A stretch of DNA of 64,000 nucleotides. Source: Phycisphaerae bacterium (GTDB lineage Bacteria; Planctomycetota; Phycisphaerae; FEN-1346; JAACEH01). Shown here one piece after another: positions 1-7,305 of this stretch; position 1 is the first letter of the stretch; each line of letters begins with the position of its first letter. The notes beneath the pieces were generated by a model. That model saw only the letters and a list, made by a program, of their open reading frames with translations, made no database searches and had not been told where the DNA came from. A program made the translations under genes and the position numbers. Location: the NCBI GenBank assembly GCA_012729015.1, contig JAAYDY010000101.1, positions 1-64,000 of the forward strand, read 5' to 3'.

Positions 1-1
1 G

Positions 2-465
2 GACGGCCTGGGCAACTGGCGGACGTACGGCGTGGACGCCGACGGCAACGGGACGAACGATCTGGACCAGACGCGGGTGCATAACAAGGTGAACGAGATC
101 GACACGACGGACGACCACGGCGACGCCGCGGGCGACGCGATTGCGGCGACGACGGGGTCGAACTGGATCGACCCGGTGTACGACGCTGCGGGGAACATGA
201 CGCAGGGGCCGCAGCCGCAGAATCCGCTGGTGGCGGGGACGGGGGAGACGGTTCGGCTGCATTATGCGTACGATGCGTGGAACCGGATGGTGGGTGTGCG
301 GCGGGACAGCTCGGGGAATCCGGGGTTGATCGTGTACACGTACGGTTACGACGGGCTGAATCGTTGTGTGTGTCGGCGTGAAGGGACCATGCAGGTTCCG
401 ATGTGGTACTACCATAACGAGTCATGGCAGGTGCTGGAGGGGCGGGGCGCGAACGGCACACTGAA
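2..465 (+). pseudogene. RHS/YD-repeat protein, internal fragment (open at window start, 3' end lost)
   Basis: The reading frame is open from base 2 and enters the window from the left. The translation has YD-repeat chemistry typical of RHS/teneurin-like secreted proteins: YDAAGNMTQG, then YAYDAWNRMVGVRRDSSGNP, then YTYGYDGLNR followed by a WYYHNESWQVLEGRGANG stretch. Intact RHS proteins continue from here into the core domain (RFxxRDPxG...DPxG) and a variable C-terminal effector. Here the similarity stops near base 465 and the frame runs on into recombinase-like sequence. I therefore read it as the truncated 3' part of a large RHS gene. What precedes it cannot be seen. Confidence 0.7.
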
Positions 466-471
466 GCAGGG

Positions 472-780
472 TCAAACGGCAGGCTCTCACAGGCCCGCGA
501 GAGCTTGGAGAAGGTTCGTCAGCAGGGAGCCGAAGCAACCGGCCTTGATTGAAGGCGAGGTGGACAAGGCGATGGCCCTGCTGGACGATCTCGATCGGCT
601 TGCCGTCGTGGCCGGGGGCGCGGAGCTGACGCAGCTCATCGACACGCTCAACGTGATGATCTGGCTGCGGTTTACGAAGATCAGGCCAAACAAGCGGGTT
701 CTGAACAAACGGGACTACGGCCTTATGACCGTTGGTGATGCCCCGTGGCCTATTGAACCGTACAGCGGTTCGCGGAACGG
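472..780 (+). pseudogene. serine recombinase C-terminal remnant, frameshifted
   Basis: In the RHS frame, bases 550-780 read GEVDKAMALLDDLDRLAVVA, then TLNVMIWLRFTKIRPNKRVLN and TVGDAPWPIEPYSG. This matches what I recall of the C-terminal tail of large serine recombinases (resolvase plus zinc-ribbon type) of planctomycetes. Just upstream the homologous reading is in another frame (bases 472-552: ARESLEKVRQQGAEATGLD, then a stop). At least one frameshift therefore lies near 549-553. The catalytic N-terminal domain is missing. The remnant is fused to an RHS fragment, so this is a scar of an integrated element and not a working gene. Identification rests on memory of the family and needs a profile search. 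Confidence 0.55.
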
Positions 781-855
781 TTCTGCGAACATCAGTGAAA
801 CGGCCAAGAACGAAAACGACCGCGAGGCATCGTCCTCGCGGTCGTTACAAAAGGC

Positions 856-868
856 TGGTCGGGGCGAC
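856..868 (+). repeat. 13-bp copy of the tRNA-Pro 3' end (att-like)
   Basis: TGGTCGGGGCGAC is identical to 1741-1753, which is the CCA end and acceptor strand of the minus-strand tRNA-Pro gene. Identity begins exactly at the CCA end. Read on the minus strand, a GTTCGAA T-loop-like heptamer also precedes the acceptor-like stretch here, as in the tRNA, though the spacing differs. The copy sits beside a recombinase remnant. That pattern fits a relic attachment site, but the length is short enough that chance cannot be excluded. Confidence 0.4.
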
Positions 869-962
869 TGTACACGGTTCGAACGGCGGGAGGAATCAGA
901 CCTGCTGACAATAGCCCTTCTCGAAGGAGCTTCTTGTGGCCACAAGCATAGACCAGACCGCC

Positions 963-1460
963 TCATTCTTTCCGTTTGAAATCGTATTTGTCAAGCAAGG
1001 TCCAGTTCTTGGTAGATGCCGTGACTTGTCGATGTTCATCCACATCTCCCTGGGTAATCTCCGGCACACGGTTCCCGCTTGTCGGCGGAAGCTCCTTGTT
1101 GTCCCTGGCGAACGCCGCAAGAAGACGATACGACCGTGGCTTGCCATACCAGCCAACCTGATACTCTGCAATCAGCGATTCTTCTCCGGGGGTGGTATTA
1201 TCCCAGAGTTCGACGATCTGTCCGCCGTCGCAATCTGGGGGAGAGATGACACCAGCAGGCCAGTTCACACGCAAGCCCATATTGCGGGACCCTTCCGTCA
1301 ACAGAGGCAGCGGGAGTTCGTTCCTCGACAGCCAAATGGAGACCGCTACCCCAGCGTCAGCCCTGGCGGACGTGGTGCTGCATCCTACAACAGACTTTGA
1401 AATGGCTAGAGCAACTAACACGAGAGCAGCCGACAGTAGCACACACCAGGGTTTACGCAT
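963..1460 (-). CDS. putative lipoprotein, unknown function
   Basis: A 165-residue product with a clear type II signal: hydrophobic ALVLVALAI and lipobox V-V-G-C (Cys27). An AGGAA stretch lies upstream of the ATG. The mature part carries two Trp-rich strands (WPAGVISPPDCDGG, AEYQVGWYGKPRSYR) and a Lys/Arg-rich C-terminus. I recognise no family. The gene lies between the two copies of the tRNA-Pro end (856-868 and 1741-1753). It resembles the other short lipoprotein genes found around the mini-RHS genes at 19.7-23.7 kb in size and type only. It is expected to be anchored in a membrane facing the periplasm. Confidence 0.6.
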   Translation of the reverse strand: MRKPWCVLLSAALVLVALAISKSVVGCSTTSARADAGVAVSIWLSRNELPLPLLTEGSRNMGLRVNWPAGVISPPDCDGGQIVELWDNTTPGEESLIAEYQVGWYGKPRSYRLLAAFARDNKELPPTSGNRVPEITQGDVDEHRQVTASTKNWTLLDKYDFKRKE

Positions 1461-1696
1461 GGCCTAGCTCTATTCCTCGGCGGCTTGACGAAGGGATGAG
1501 ATCAGCAGAGCAGCTCGACTGCCTGGTCCATGCCTGGCTTCCTTGGGCAGCGCCGCCGAATGCCAACGGCACAAGCAGAGCAGAGAAACGGCACCCGAAT
1601 CTTTGCACAAACTCGAACGCGAGCGGTTCAGAACGTCCGAAGTTCGAACCAGCCGTGGCCGTGGCAAGTTTATCACCACGGCCTCCTGCAAACAGG

Positions 1697-1730
1697 AAAA
1701 AAGCCGCTCAGATCTTGTGCCGCGCGGCTT
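1697..1730 (-). terminator. intrinsic terminator of tRNA-Pro
   Basis: On the minus strand a 7-bp stem (AAGCCGC/GCGGCTT, 16-nt loop) is followed by six T residues. It lies 11 bases beyond the CCA end of tRNA-Pro. Confidence 0.75.
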
Positions 1731-1740
1731 CTTTGAGTTA

Positions 1741-1818
1741 TGGTCGGGGCGACAGGATTTGAACCTGCGACCTCTTGACCCCCAGTCAAGCGCCCTAGCC
1801 AAGCTGGGCCACGCCCCG
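1741..1818 (-). tRNA. tRNA-Pro (anticodon GGG)
   Basis: Read on the minus strand, the acceptor CGGGGCG (1818-1812) pairs with CGCCCCG (1751-1745), with discriminator A and an encoded CCA (1743-1741). The anticodon stem CTTGA/TCAAG encloses loop CTGGGGG, giving anticodon GGG, which reads CCC/CCU proline codons. The T-arm holds GGTTCGAATCC. The D-arm region (GGCCCAGCTTGGCTAGGGC) is normal. Translating this gene on the plus strand gives the familiar artefact peptide GRQDLNLRPLDPQ, which is not a protein. Confidence 0.95.
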
Positions 1819-1914
1819 ATTTGTTGGTCTGTCGCACCTGCGTCGGCAGGCTGCATGTCGCCGGCACCGGGCTGGCGGCCCGGCACCTGTCTCGCCGCAT
1901 GCTTCAGTACGGGC

Positions 1915-1943
1915 ATCATACTCCATCGGCAAGCCTCTGTCAA
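1915..1943 (-). promoter_or_regulatory. sigma-70-type promoter for tRNA-Pro
   Basis: Minus-strand TTGACA (1943-1938), a 17-bp spacer and TATGAT (1920-1915). The -35 box is a perfect match and the -10 box matches 5 of 6. It points at tRNA-Pro with a predicted leader of roughly 90 nt. Confidence 0.7.
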
Positions 1944-2025
1944 CGCACTGCGCCGACAAGCCAACAAGATGGGCCGGCAAGAGCCCTCGCACCCGCGTCG
2001 TCGTCCGCCAGTCGGGCCAGGCGGT

Positions 2026-3318
2026 TCACTTGAGCCCGGCCAGCAGGGCCAAGGCGCGGTCAATGACGTGCGGTCCCTGGTCGGGCCGCAGCACGGGCAT
2101 GCCGGGGAGCTTCTCGAAAAACGGCTCCTGGGCAAGATCGACACCCCTCATCACCTCGTAGCTGCCCTGCTCGAAATGGATCGGCAGTGGCTGGTAGTGC
2201 CACGTGACCGGGTTGTATCCCACGGTGAGCAGCTTCGGGAAGGGGCTCTCGGCCTTCAGCCGCAGGCCCAACTCGATGAACAGTTCGCCGGGAATACTCG
2301 CGATGGCGACGTCGCCGAGGGCCAGGGCGGAGACGACGACGGCCCGTTTTCTGCCGGTGGCGTCGTCTTCGCCGCGCGACCAGTACGCGTGGCGCAGGCG
2401 GGTCGGGCGGGACCAGTCGTCGGCGGCCAGAACGGCCGGGACGACGGCGTCGGCAAACCGTGCGGCAAGCGTGCGCTGGCTGGCCTGGAACCACTCGACC
2501 ACCTTCTCGGTCGGGTGGTCGGGCTCGGGCTGCATGACGTGGAGGTCGTTGTCGCCGCCGCAATGGTTGGCGTAGAGGACCACCGGGTCGCCGCCAAGGC
2601 GTCGGGCGACCTCGCGTTTGGCTTCGCCGGGGAACTCGCCGCTGAAGTAGGGGACGCCCGTCAGGTGCGGGTGCGTGGCGTAGCTGGTCATGACGGCGAA
2701 GGGCTTGGCGGCGCCGACCTCGCGGACGACGAGCAACTGGATGTCGGTCGAATGCGGGCCCCCGGGGCCGACGTACTTGAGGCCGGGCGGACAGATGCCG
2801 CCAGCGTGCCAGCAGTTGACGCACGTGCCGTTGGACAGTCGCACGCGGCGATTCAGGCCGATGGGCTCGCGCAGTCGCGTTTCGGCGTAGGCGATCTCGG
2901 CGGGGCGGCGGGTCTCGAAGGCCTCGACGCAGGCGTCGATCATGGCGCGGACGATCTTGCGGTTGGCCCGGTCGGTGGCGGCTGCGGCCTCAGGAGAACT
3001 GTCGGTGGGCTCGGGACTGCTGCAATGGTTGTGCACGGCGCTGAGGATCACGCGATGCGCGTCGCAGCCGCATCGTGCGGCCAACTCGCCTCGCACTTCG
3101 CGGGCCCACTCCGGCAGGACGATGCGCAGATCGCTCGTCAGGATGAACGCCGGGCCGTCGCCGGCGTCGATGGCCATGGCCTCGACGCAGAGACGATCAA
3201 GCACGCCGCGCGTCGGCTCCAGCCGTCCCATGCCCGTGGGCTTCAGCAGATGCGGCTCATCGGGGGTGATGTCCCGCCGCGCCGCTCCGATCCTCAACTC
3301 CGCTTTCTTTTTTGCCAT
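2026..3318 (-). CDS. neutral/alkaline ceramidase-like zinc hydrolase
   Basis: A 430-residue product. The N-terminus (ELRIGAARRDITP) and the SAVHNHCSSPEPT segment with His96-x-His98 match the neutral/alkaline non-lysosomal ceramidase family, in which the HxH pair binds the catalytic zinc. Further family-like signals are SYATHPHLTG, GEFPGEAKREVAR, YANHCGGDNDL and IASIPGELFIELGL. It is shorter than the ~700-residue true ceramidases and lacks a signal peptide, as do many planctomycete relatives of unknown substrate. Amide or ester hydrolysis is therefore inferred from the family. It is followed on the minus strand by an untranslated stretch and then tRNA-Pro. The ATG start is followed by a basic KKK stretch and has no strong alternative. 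Confidence 0.8.
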   Translation of the reverse strand: MAKKKAELRIGAARRDITPDEPHLLKPTGMGRLEPTRGVLDRLCVEAMAIDAGDGPAFILTSDLRIVLPEWAREVRGELAARCGCDAHRVILSAVHNHCSSPEPTDSSPEAAAATDRANRKIVRAMIDACVEAFETRRPAEIAYAETRLREPIGLNRRVRLSNGTCVNCWHAGGICPPGLKYVGPGGPHSTDIQLLVVREVGAAKPFAVMTSYATHPHLTGVPYFSGEFPGEAKREVARRLGGDPVVLYANHCGGDNDLHVMQPEPDHPTEKVVEWFQASQRTLAARFADAVVPAVLAADDWSRPTRLRHAYWSRGEDDATGRKRAVVVSALALGDVAIASIPGELFIELGLRLKAESPFPKLLTVGYNPVTWHYQPLPIHFEQGSYEVMRGVDLAQEPFFEKLPGMPVLRPDQGPHVIDRALALLAGLK

Positions 3319-3396
3319 CGCACGTCCTCGGAATCCTTGTGCTGCGGTAGAACCCCCGCCAGGCCTGTGGCCCCGACCTACGCGCTGGGTGCCCCC

Positions 3397-3421
3397 CGTC
3401 GGGTCTGTTGACCCGACCTAC
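3397..3421 (-). repeat. GTAG-foot palindrome, family F (GTAGGTCGGGTCAACAGACC type)
   Basis: On the minus strand GTAG is followed by GTCGGGTC-AACA-GACCCGAC, a near-perfect hairpin. A partial second copy (CCCGACCTACGCGCTG) lies at about 3372-3388. A relative lies at 42706-42730. The form fits REP elements. Confidence 0.7.
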
Positions 3422-3436
3422 GCGCTGTTCGGTCTT

Positions 3437-3516
3437 CGCGTGGCTGCTCCTCGACAGGCTCGGAACCTGACGGCCCCTCGACGGTGCTCGGAAACTGCGT
3501 CAAGCAGCCACCCTAC
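3437..3516 (-). repeat. GTAG-foot hairpin with conserved loop (family G, copy 1)
   Basis: On the minus strand GTAGGGTGGCTGCT pairs with AGCAGCCACGCG about 50 nt later. The loop carries TTGACGCAGTTTCCGAGCA followed by a CCGTCGAGGGG stretch. Other copies of this loop are at 32109-32162 and 47548-47594. The TAG of the GTAG foot is the stop codon of the HEAT-repeat gene. Confidence 0.7.
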
Positions 3517-4574
3517 GGTTTGTCTCGCGCGGCCAGGAGTTTGGCGGCCTGGAGCTGCACGCGCGGATCGGGATCGTCGTCGGCCAGACGCCGGGCCAAC
3601 GCCGTGACGTTCCTGGCGGTCGGCGCGATGCGGTCGGCGGCCTCGACGGCGCAGAGTCGCACGTAGGCGTCCTCGTGATCGGCCTGGGCGAGCACCGTGG
3701 GGAGGTCGTCCTTGTGGCCGAGCAGCCCCAGGGCCTCGACGGCGGCGGCGCGGTCGAACGGGTCGTCGGCCGCCTCGGCGGCACGCGTGATCGGCGCGAG
3801 CATCTCCTTGCACCCGGTGCGGGCCAGGGCGAGAGCAGCCTTCATGCGTCCGAATTCGGTGGAGTCCTCAGCCGCCATGCGTCGCACCAGGGCCACATGA
3901 TCGTCGGTCGGCGAGGTCAGCAGGAGGCTCACGGCCGCCTGGCCGCGCACATAGCGGCTGCTGTGGCCGGCCAGTTCGCAGAGCAGCCGGCAGGCCTCCT
4001 CGTCGCCGATCATCTCGGCGACCGTGGCTTTCATCGCCAGCGTGGCGGCATCGCTGCACCGGATGCCGCGGTCGCCGCGGCGGCGAAGGGCCTCGACGGT
4101 GATGCGGCCCTTGAGGGCCGCCGTCTCGGGCAGGTGGTTCGGCAGCCGGAGGATCGCGACGCCCCACCAGACGAACACGACGTCGTCGTCGCGGTCGGCC
4201 AGTGCGTTCAGATAGGCACCGCCGCGGGGATCCTTCAGCGCCAGCAGCGCCACCGCCGCCGCACCGCGGACCGAGCGGCACGCGTACCAGAACCAGTCGT
4301 CGGTGACGTTGGGCTGGTCCACGAGTGCGGCCAGGGAATCACAGGCCGACGGGTCGCCGATCCGGGCGAGGGCGGCCAGCCCGGCCACTTTCGTGTAGAA
4401 CTGGCTCTCGGTCACGTAGCGGAGCAGGGGGGCGACCGCCTCGCGGCGGCCGACCTGTCCCAGGAGCCGCGCCGCGTGGGCCGCCACCAGAATGTCTTCG
4501 TGGTCCAGGGCTCCGATCAATCGGTCGATGTAGTCGGTCACGTTTCCAGCCTCACAGCGTTCACGCACGACCAT
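3513..4574 (-). CDS. HEAT-repeat protein
   Basis: A 353-residue, all-helical product made of about eight HEAT-type repeats, for example LIGALDHEDILVAAHAARLL, VAPLLRYVTESQFYTKVAGL, RAAAVEALGLLGHKDDLPTV and ADDDPDPRVQLQAAKLLAA. There is no signal peptide, so it is probably cytoplasmic. HEAT solenoids act as protein-binding scaffolds, and the partner is not evident. The product ends exactly at a GTAG-foot repeat that provides its TAG stop (3515-3513). The C-terminal Lys-Pro therefore abuts repeat DNA and the original C-terminus may have been longer. It stands alone between the ceramidase-like gene and the desulfidase-like gene, with no sign of an operon. Confidence 0.8.
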   Translation of the reverse strand: MVVRERCEAGNVTDYIDRLIGALDHEDILVAAHAARLLGQVGRREAVAPLLRYVTESQFYTKVAGLAALARIGDPSACDSLAALVDQPNVTDDWFWYACRSVRGAAAVALLALKDPRGGAYLNALADRDDDVVFVWWGVAILRLPNHLPETAALKGRITVEALRRRGDRGIRCSDAATLAMKATVAEMIGDEEACRLLCELAGHSSRYVRGQAAVSLLLTSPTDDHVALVRRMAAEDSTEFGRMKAALALARTGCKEMLAPITRAAEAADDPFDRAAAVEALGLLGHKDDLPTVLAQADHEDAYVRLCAVEAADRIAPTARNVTALARRLADDDPDPRVQLQAAKLLAARDKP

Positions 4575-4735
4575 GTCGCGGCCACGGTTCGGCCGCGCCC
4601 GGGATAAGAAACGCGACCCCGATCCGCCGGGGCCGCATAAAACGCAAGGTTAGCAGACTTCGTGTTGTCGTGCAAGATGCGCGCTGCTTCAGAACGCCGT
4701 GCCGCCCCCGACCCCTGTGACGGCCGGCGCTGGAC

Positions 4736-6019
4736 TCAGACCTCCTCGGCGGCGGCCTTGTGCTGGAGGATGTTGACCACCGTGGCATCCACGCCGCCCA
4801 TGCCTTCGAGGGAGATGCGGCTGAGGTTGCGGATGGATTCCTCGGCGGACCGGCCGATGACGCCGTCGGCCGGTGAGGTGCCGTGGCCTGCCAGGGCCAT
4901 GAACGCCGACCGCATGGCCGCATCAGCTCCCGAGACGATCTTCAACGAGCATCCGGGCTTGGCGCCGTCGCAGATGATGCCGCACAGGTCGCCCAGGATG
5001 TTGTGCACGGCCAGGGTGATCTTCGGCATGTCGATGCCGACGTGCTGATACACGATGGCCACGGCGGCAGCGATGCTGGCGGCGATCGCGCAGCCGCACA
5101 CCGCCGACAACTCGCCGGTGAACTGCTTGATGTACGAGTTGACGGCGTGGCCGATGGCGATGCTTTCCTGGATTCGGGGCAGGTCGATCTGCCGGTCGCG
5201 GCCCACCAGGTACGGCAGCAGAATGGTCATGGTGCCCTGGTTGCCGGAGCCGCCGCTGGTCATGACGGGCTCGGGCAGGCCGCCCATGCGGGCGTCCAGG
5301 GCCGAGGCCACGCGCGTCTTGACGCGGAAGAACAGGTCGTCGGCCATCAGACCCTGCTTCATCATCTGCTGCAACTGGAACGCGTTGCCGCGCAGGTCGA
5401 TGCCTTTCTCGGCAATGGCGAGGTTCATGTCGATGCCGCGCTGGAGGTAGGCTCGCTGCTGCGGCGTGAGGCGGAGGGCTTCGCGAAGCACCGCCTCCAG
5501 CGACAGCGCCTTGAGTCGTTCGCGATAGGCCAGATCGGTGGCGGCGGCGGCCACGGTCGGCAGGGGGCGGCCGTCGAGCTGGAGGCAGGCAATGTGCGTG
5601 TGCCCGCCCGAGACGACGCAACGTACGCTCGACGCGCCGGACGTCACTATGGCCTCCACGTACAATTCCCGCCGGCGCTCGTCGCAGCGGTAGGTCACGC
5701 GGCCGGACGCCAGCATCCGGACCGCGCACGACAGCACCTCGGGCGTCACGTCGCGAAGGATTTCCAGGTGCAGCTCGGGCCTGGCGATCAGGGCGCCCAG
5801 GGCGGCCGCGATGGGGTTGCCCGTGCGGCCGCCGCTGTGAGGAATCGTCACTGCGGCCCCATTCTTGTACGTCGCCGGGTCCACGGTCAGTTCGATCCGC
5901 TCGGCCGGCCCGGGCAACTCCGCCGCCGCGGCGGCACAGGCGAACGCACAGGAGATCGGTTCCGTGCAGCCGACGGCCGGGAACACTTCGTGGTCGAGAA
6001 TCTCCTGGATGAGGCTCAT
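4736..6019 (-). CDS. L-cysteine desulfidase / serine dehydratase alpha-like (UPF0597 family)
   Basis: A 427-residue product. The start MSLIQEILDHEVFPAVGCTE is typical of this family and has AGGAG upstream. The ATG at 6019 is chosen because frame upstream of it is Arg/Pro-rich noise. Family features are GCTEPISCAFA near the N-terminus, HSGGRTGNPIAAALGAL, TSGGSGNQGTMTILLPYLVG, SAVCGCAIAASIAAAVAI and GDLCGIICDGAKPGCSLKI. The three Cys regions are where members bind an oxygen-labile [4Fe-4S] cluster. Known relatives degrade L-cysteine to pyruvate, ammonia and sulfide, or L-serine to pyruvate and ammonia; which one applies cannot be told from sequence. It is cytoplasmic. It is divergent from the site-2 protease gene and appears monocistronic. 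Confidence 0.85.
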   Translation of the reverse strand: MSLIQEILDHEVFPAVGCTEPISCAFACAAAAAELPGPAERIELTVDPATYKNGAAVTIPHSGGRTGNPIAAALGALIARPELHLEILRDVTPEVLSCAVRMLASGRVTYRCDERRRELYVEAIVTSGASSVRCVVSGGHTHIACLQLDGRPLPTVAAAATDLAYRERLKALSLEAVLREALRLTPQQRAYLQRGIDMNLAIAEKGIDLRGNAFQLQQMMKQGLMADDLFFRVKTRVASALDARMGGLPEPVMTSGGSGNQGTMTILLPYLVGRDRQIDLPRIQESIAIGHAVNSYIKQFTGELSAVCGCAIAASIAAAVAIVYQHVGIDMPKITLAVHNILGDLCGIICDGAKPGCSLKIVSGADAAMRSAFMALAGHGTSPADGVIGRSAEESIRNLSRISLEGMGGVDATVVNILQHKAAAEEV

Positions 6020-6339
6020 CGCTGCCGCTCCTGCGGAATGGCTCGGTCTCCGGCCGCCCGGCCGACTTCCGCGTGCCGAAGGGGCCGCGTCGCGCCGGCT
6101 GGGGAACGCACGAGTATCGCAGCCGCCGCCCGGCCTGTCAAGCGCGGCACCGTGCGAAGCAGGAGGCCGGGGCATTTGTGCATCGTACGGGTGCCGTGTT
6201 ACCGCCCGAGGCGGCTCACGAGGTGGCTCACGGTTGCCGATCGGGCCGGGAGAGTGTAGCATGGGGCCTTTGTGCGTCCGCGGCCGCCCGTGCAGGGGCG
6301 GGCGACCGGCCGCCGTGAGTGCTACTTCGGGAGCAGGGC
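6020..6339. other. divergent intergenic region, no gene seen
   Basis: 320 bp of GC-rich sequence between the minus-strand desulfidase-like gene and the plus-strand protease gene. It must hold promoters for both. I find no convincing -35/-10 pair, hairpin or short gene in it. Confidence 0.5.
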
Positions 6340-7086
6340 ATGTCTCGTTCGCCGGGATTGCAGTTTCGTCTGCTGGGCTTCCCTGTCCGCATCGAGTGGA
6401 CGTTTTTCCTCGTGGCGGCACTGGTGGGCATGCGCGGCGCCTCGCTCCGGGACATTCTTGTGTGGATGGTCGCGGTGCTGGTTTCGGTGCTCCTGCACGA
6501 ACTGGGCCACGCGCTGGTGATTCGCCGCTTCGGCATCCATCCCGAGATCGTGCTGTACGGCATGGGCGGCCAGACGCGCTACATCCCGTGGCGGCCACTG
6601 AGCCACTGGCAGCAGATCGCCATCAGTGCGGCCGGGCCCGGCACCGGATTGCTCGTCGGAGGCGCGATTCTCTGGTCCGTGTGGCACCTGGGGGCCCCCG
6701 AGCGGCCGATCCTGGACTCGCTGGTGTTTAGCCTGATCGGGATTAACATCGTCTGGAGCCTGGTGAACCTGGTGCCCGTGTTCCCGCTGGATGGCGGTCA
6801 CATCATGGCCTCGATCATACACCTGGTGCGCGGCACGACGCGGATGGAACTGCCACTGGCGATTTCCGTTGTCTGCGGCGCGACGGCGGCCGTCGTGGCG
6901 CTGTATTTTCATCGGATCTTCGCGGCCATCCTGGCGGGGGTGTTCACGTACCAGAGCCTGATGCAGCTTCGTGCCTCGGGCGCGGGGCTGACCCGGTCGG
7001 AGGTCCGCGTGATCCAGATTGTGCTGGTGCTGATGGCGGGCCTGCTGTTGGGAGGCTACTGGTTGCTTCATGGCGGGAGCCTGTGA
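6340..7086 (+). CDS. site-2 protease-like intramembrane metallopeptidase (M50)
   Basis: A 248-residue membrane protein. The zinc motif HELGH (residues 53-57) lies inside a hydrophobic helix (ILVWMVAVLVSVLLHELGHA). The second motif NLVPVFPLDGGH (Asp151) is in a later helix; together they define the M50 family. Five or six membrane segments are evident, ending with IVLVLMAGLLLGGYWLL. There is no PDZ or CBS domain, so it belongs to the short stand-alone class. Substrates in this family are membrane-bound regulators such as anti-sigma factors; none is adjacent. The ATG at 6340, preceded by GGGAG, is preferred over an in-frame GTG seven codons upstream. Confidence 0.88.
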   Translation: MSRSPGLQFRLLGFPVRIEWTFFLVAALVGMRGASLRDILVWMVAVLVSVLLHELGHALVIRRFGIHPEIVLYGMGGQTRYIPWRPLSHWQQIAISAAGPGTGLLVGGAILWSVWHLGAPERPILDSLVFSLIGINIVWSLVNLVPVFPLDGGHIMASIIHLVRGTTRMELPLAISVVCGATAAVVALYFHRIFAAILAGVFTYQSLMQLRASGAGLTRSEVRVIQIVLVLMAGLLLGGYWLLHGGSL

Positions 7087-7305
7087 GATTGTGACTCAGG
7101 TCACACCCGCCGCGACCCCGGTTGCTGTATTCTTACGTGACTCTTTGCACAATCCGCTGAATGCTCGGCCGGTTTCGGCTGATCGGCCGTCGTTCCTGCC
7201 TTTGCGGGCCGCAGACCGTCTTCGAGCGACAGGGGTGTCATGACGCGTTGAACCATGTGGCAACAGGGTTTGCCCCAGGACTACTCACAGGAGGTACATC
7301 GGAAC

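Noticed and set aside
1543-3411. A 622-codon open frame on the plus strand across tRNA-Pro and the ceramidase-like gene
   Set aside because: It is antisense to a clear enzyme gene and translates the tRNA as GRQDLNLRPLDPQ; composition is Arg/Gly-rich noise typical of high-GC antisense frames.
7091-7104. GTGAC-TCAG-GTCAC upstream of transketolase as an operator
   Set aside because: Only 5-bp arms, about 200 bp from the start codon, no promoter boxes fitted around it.
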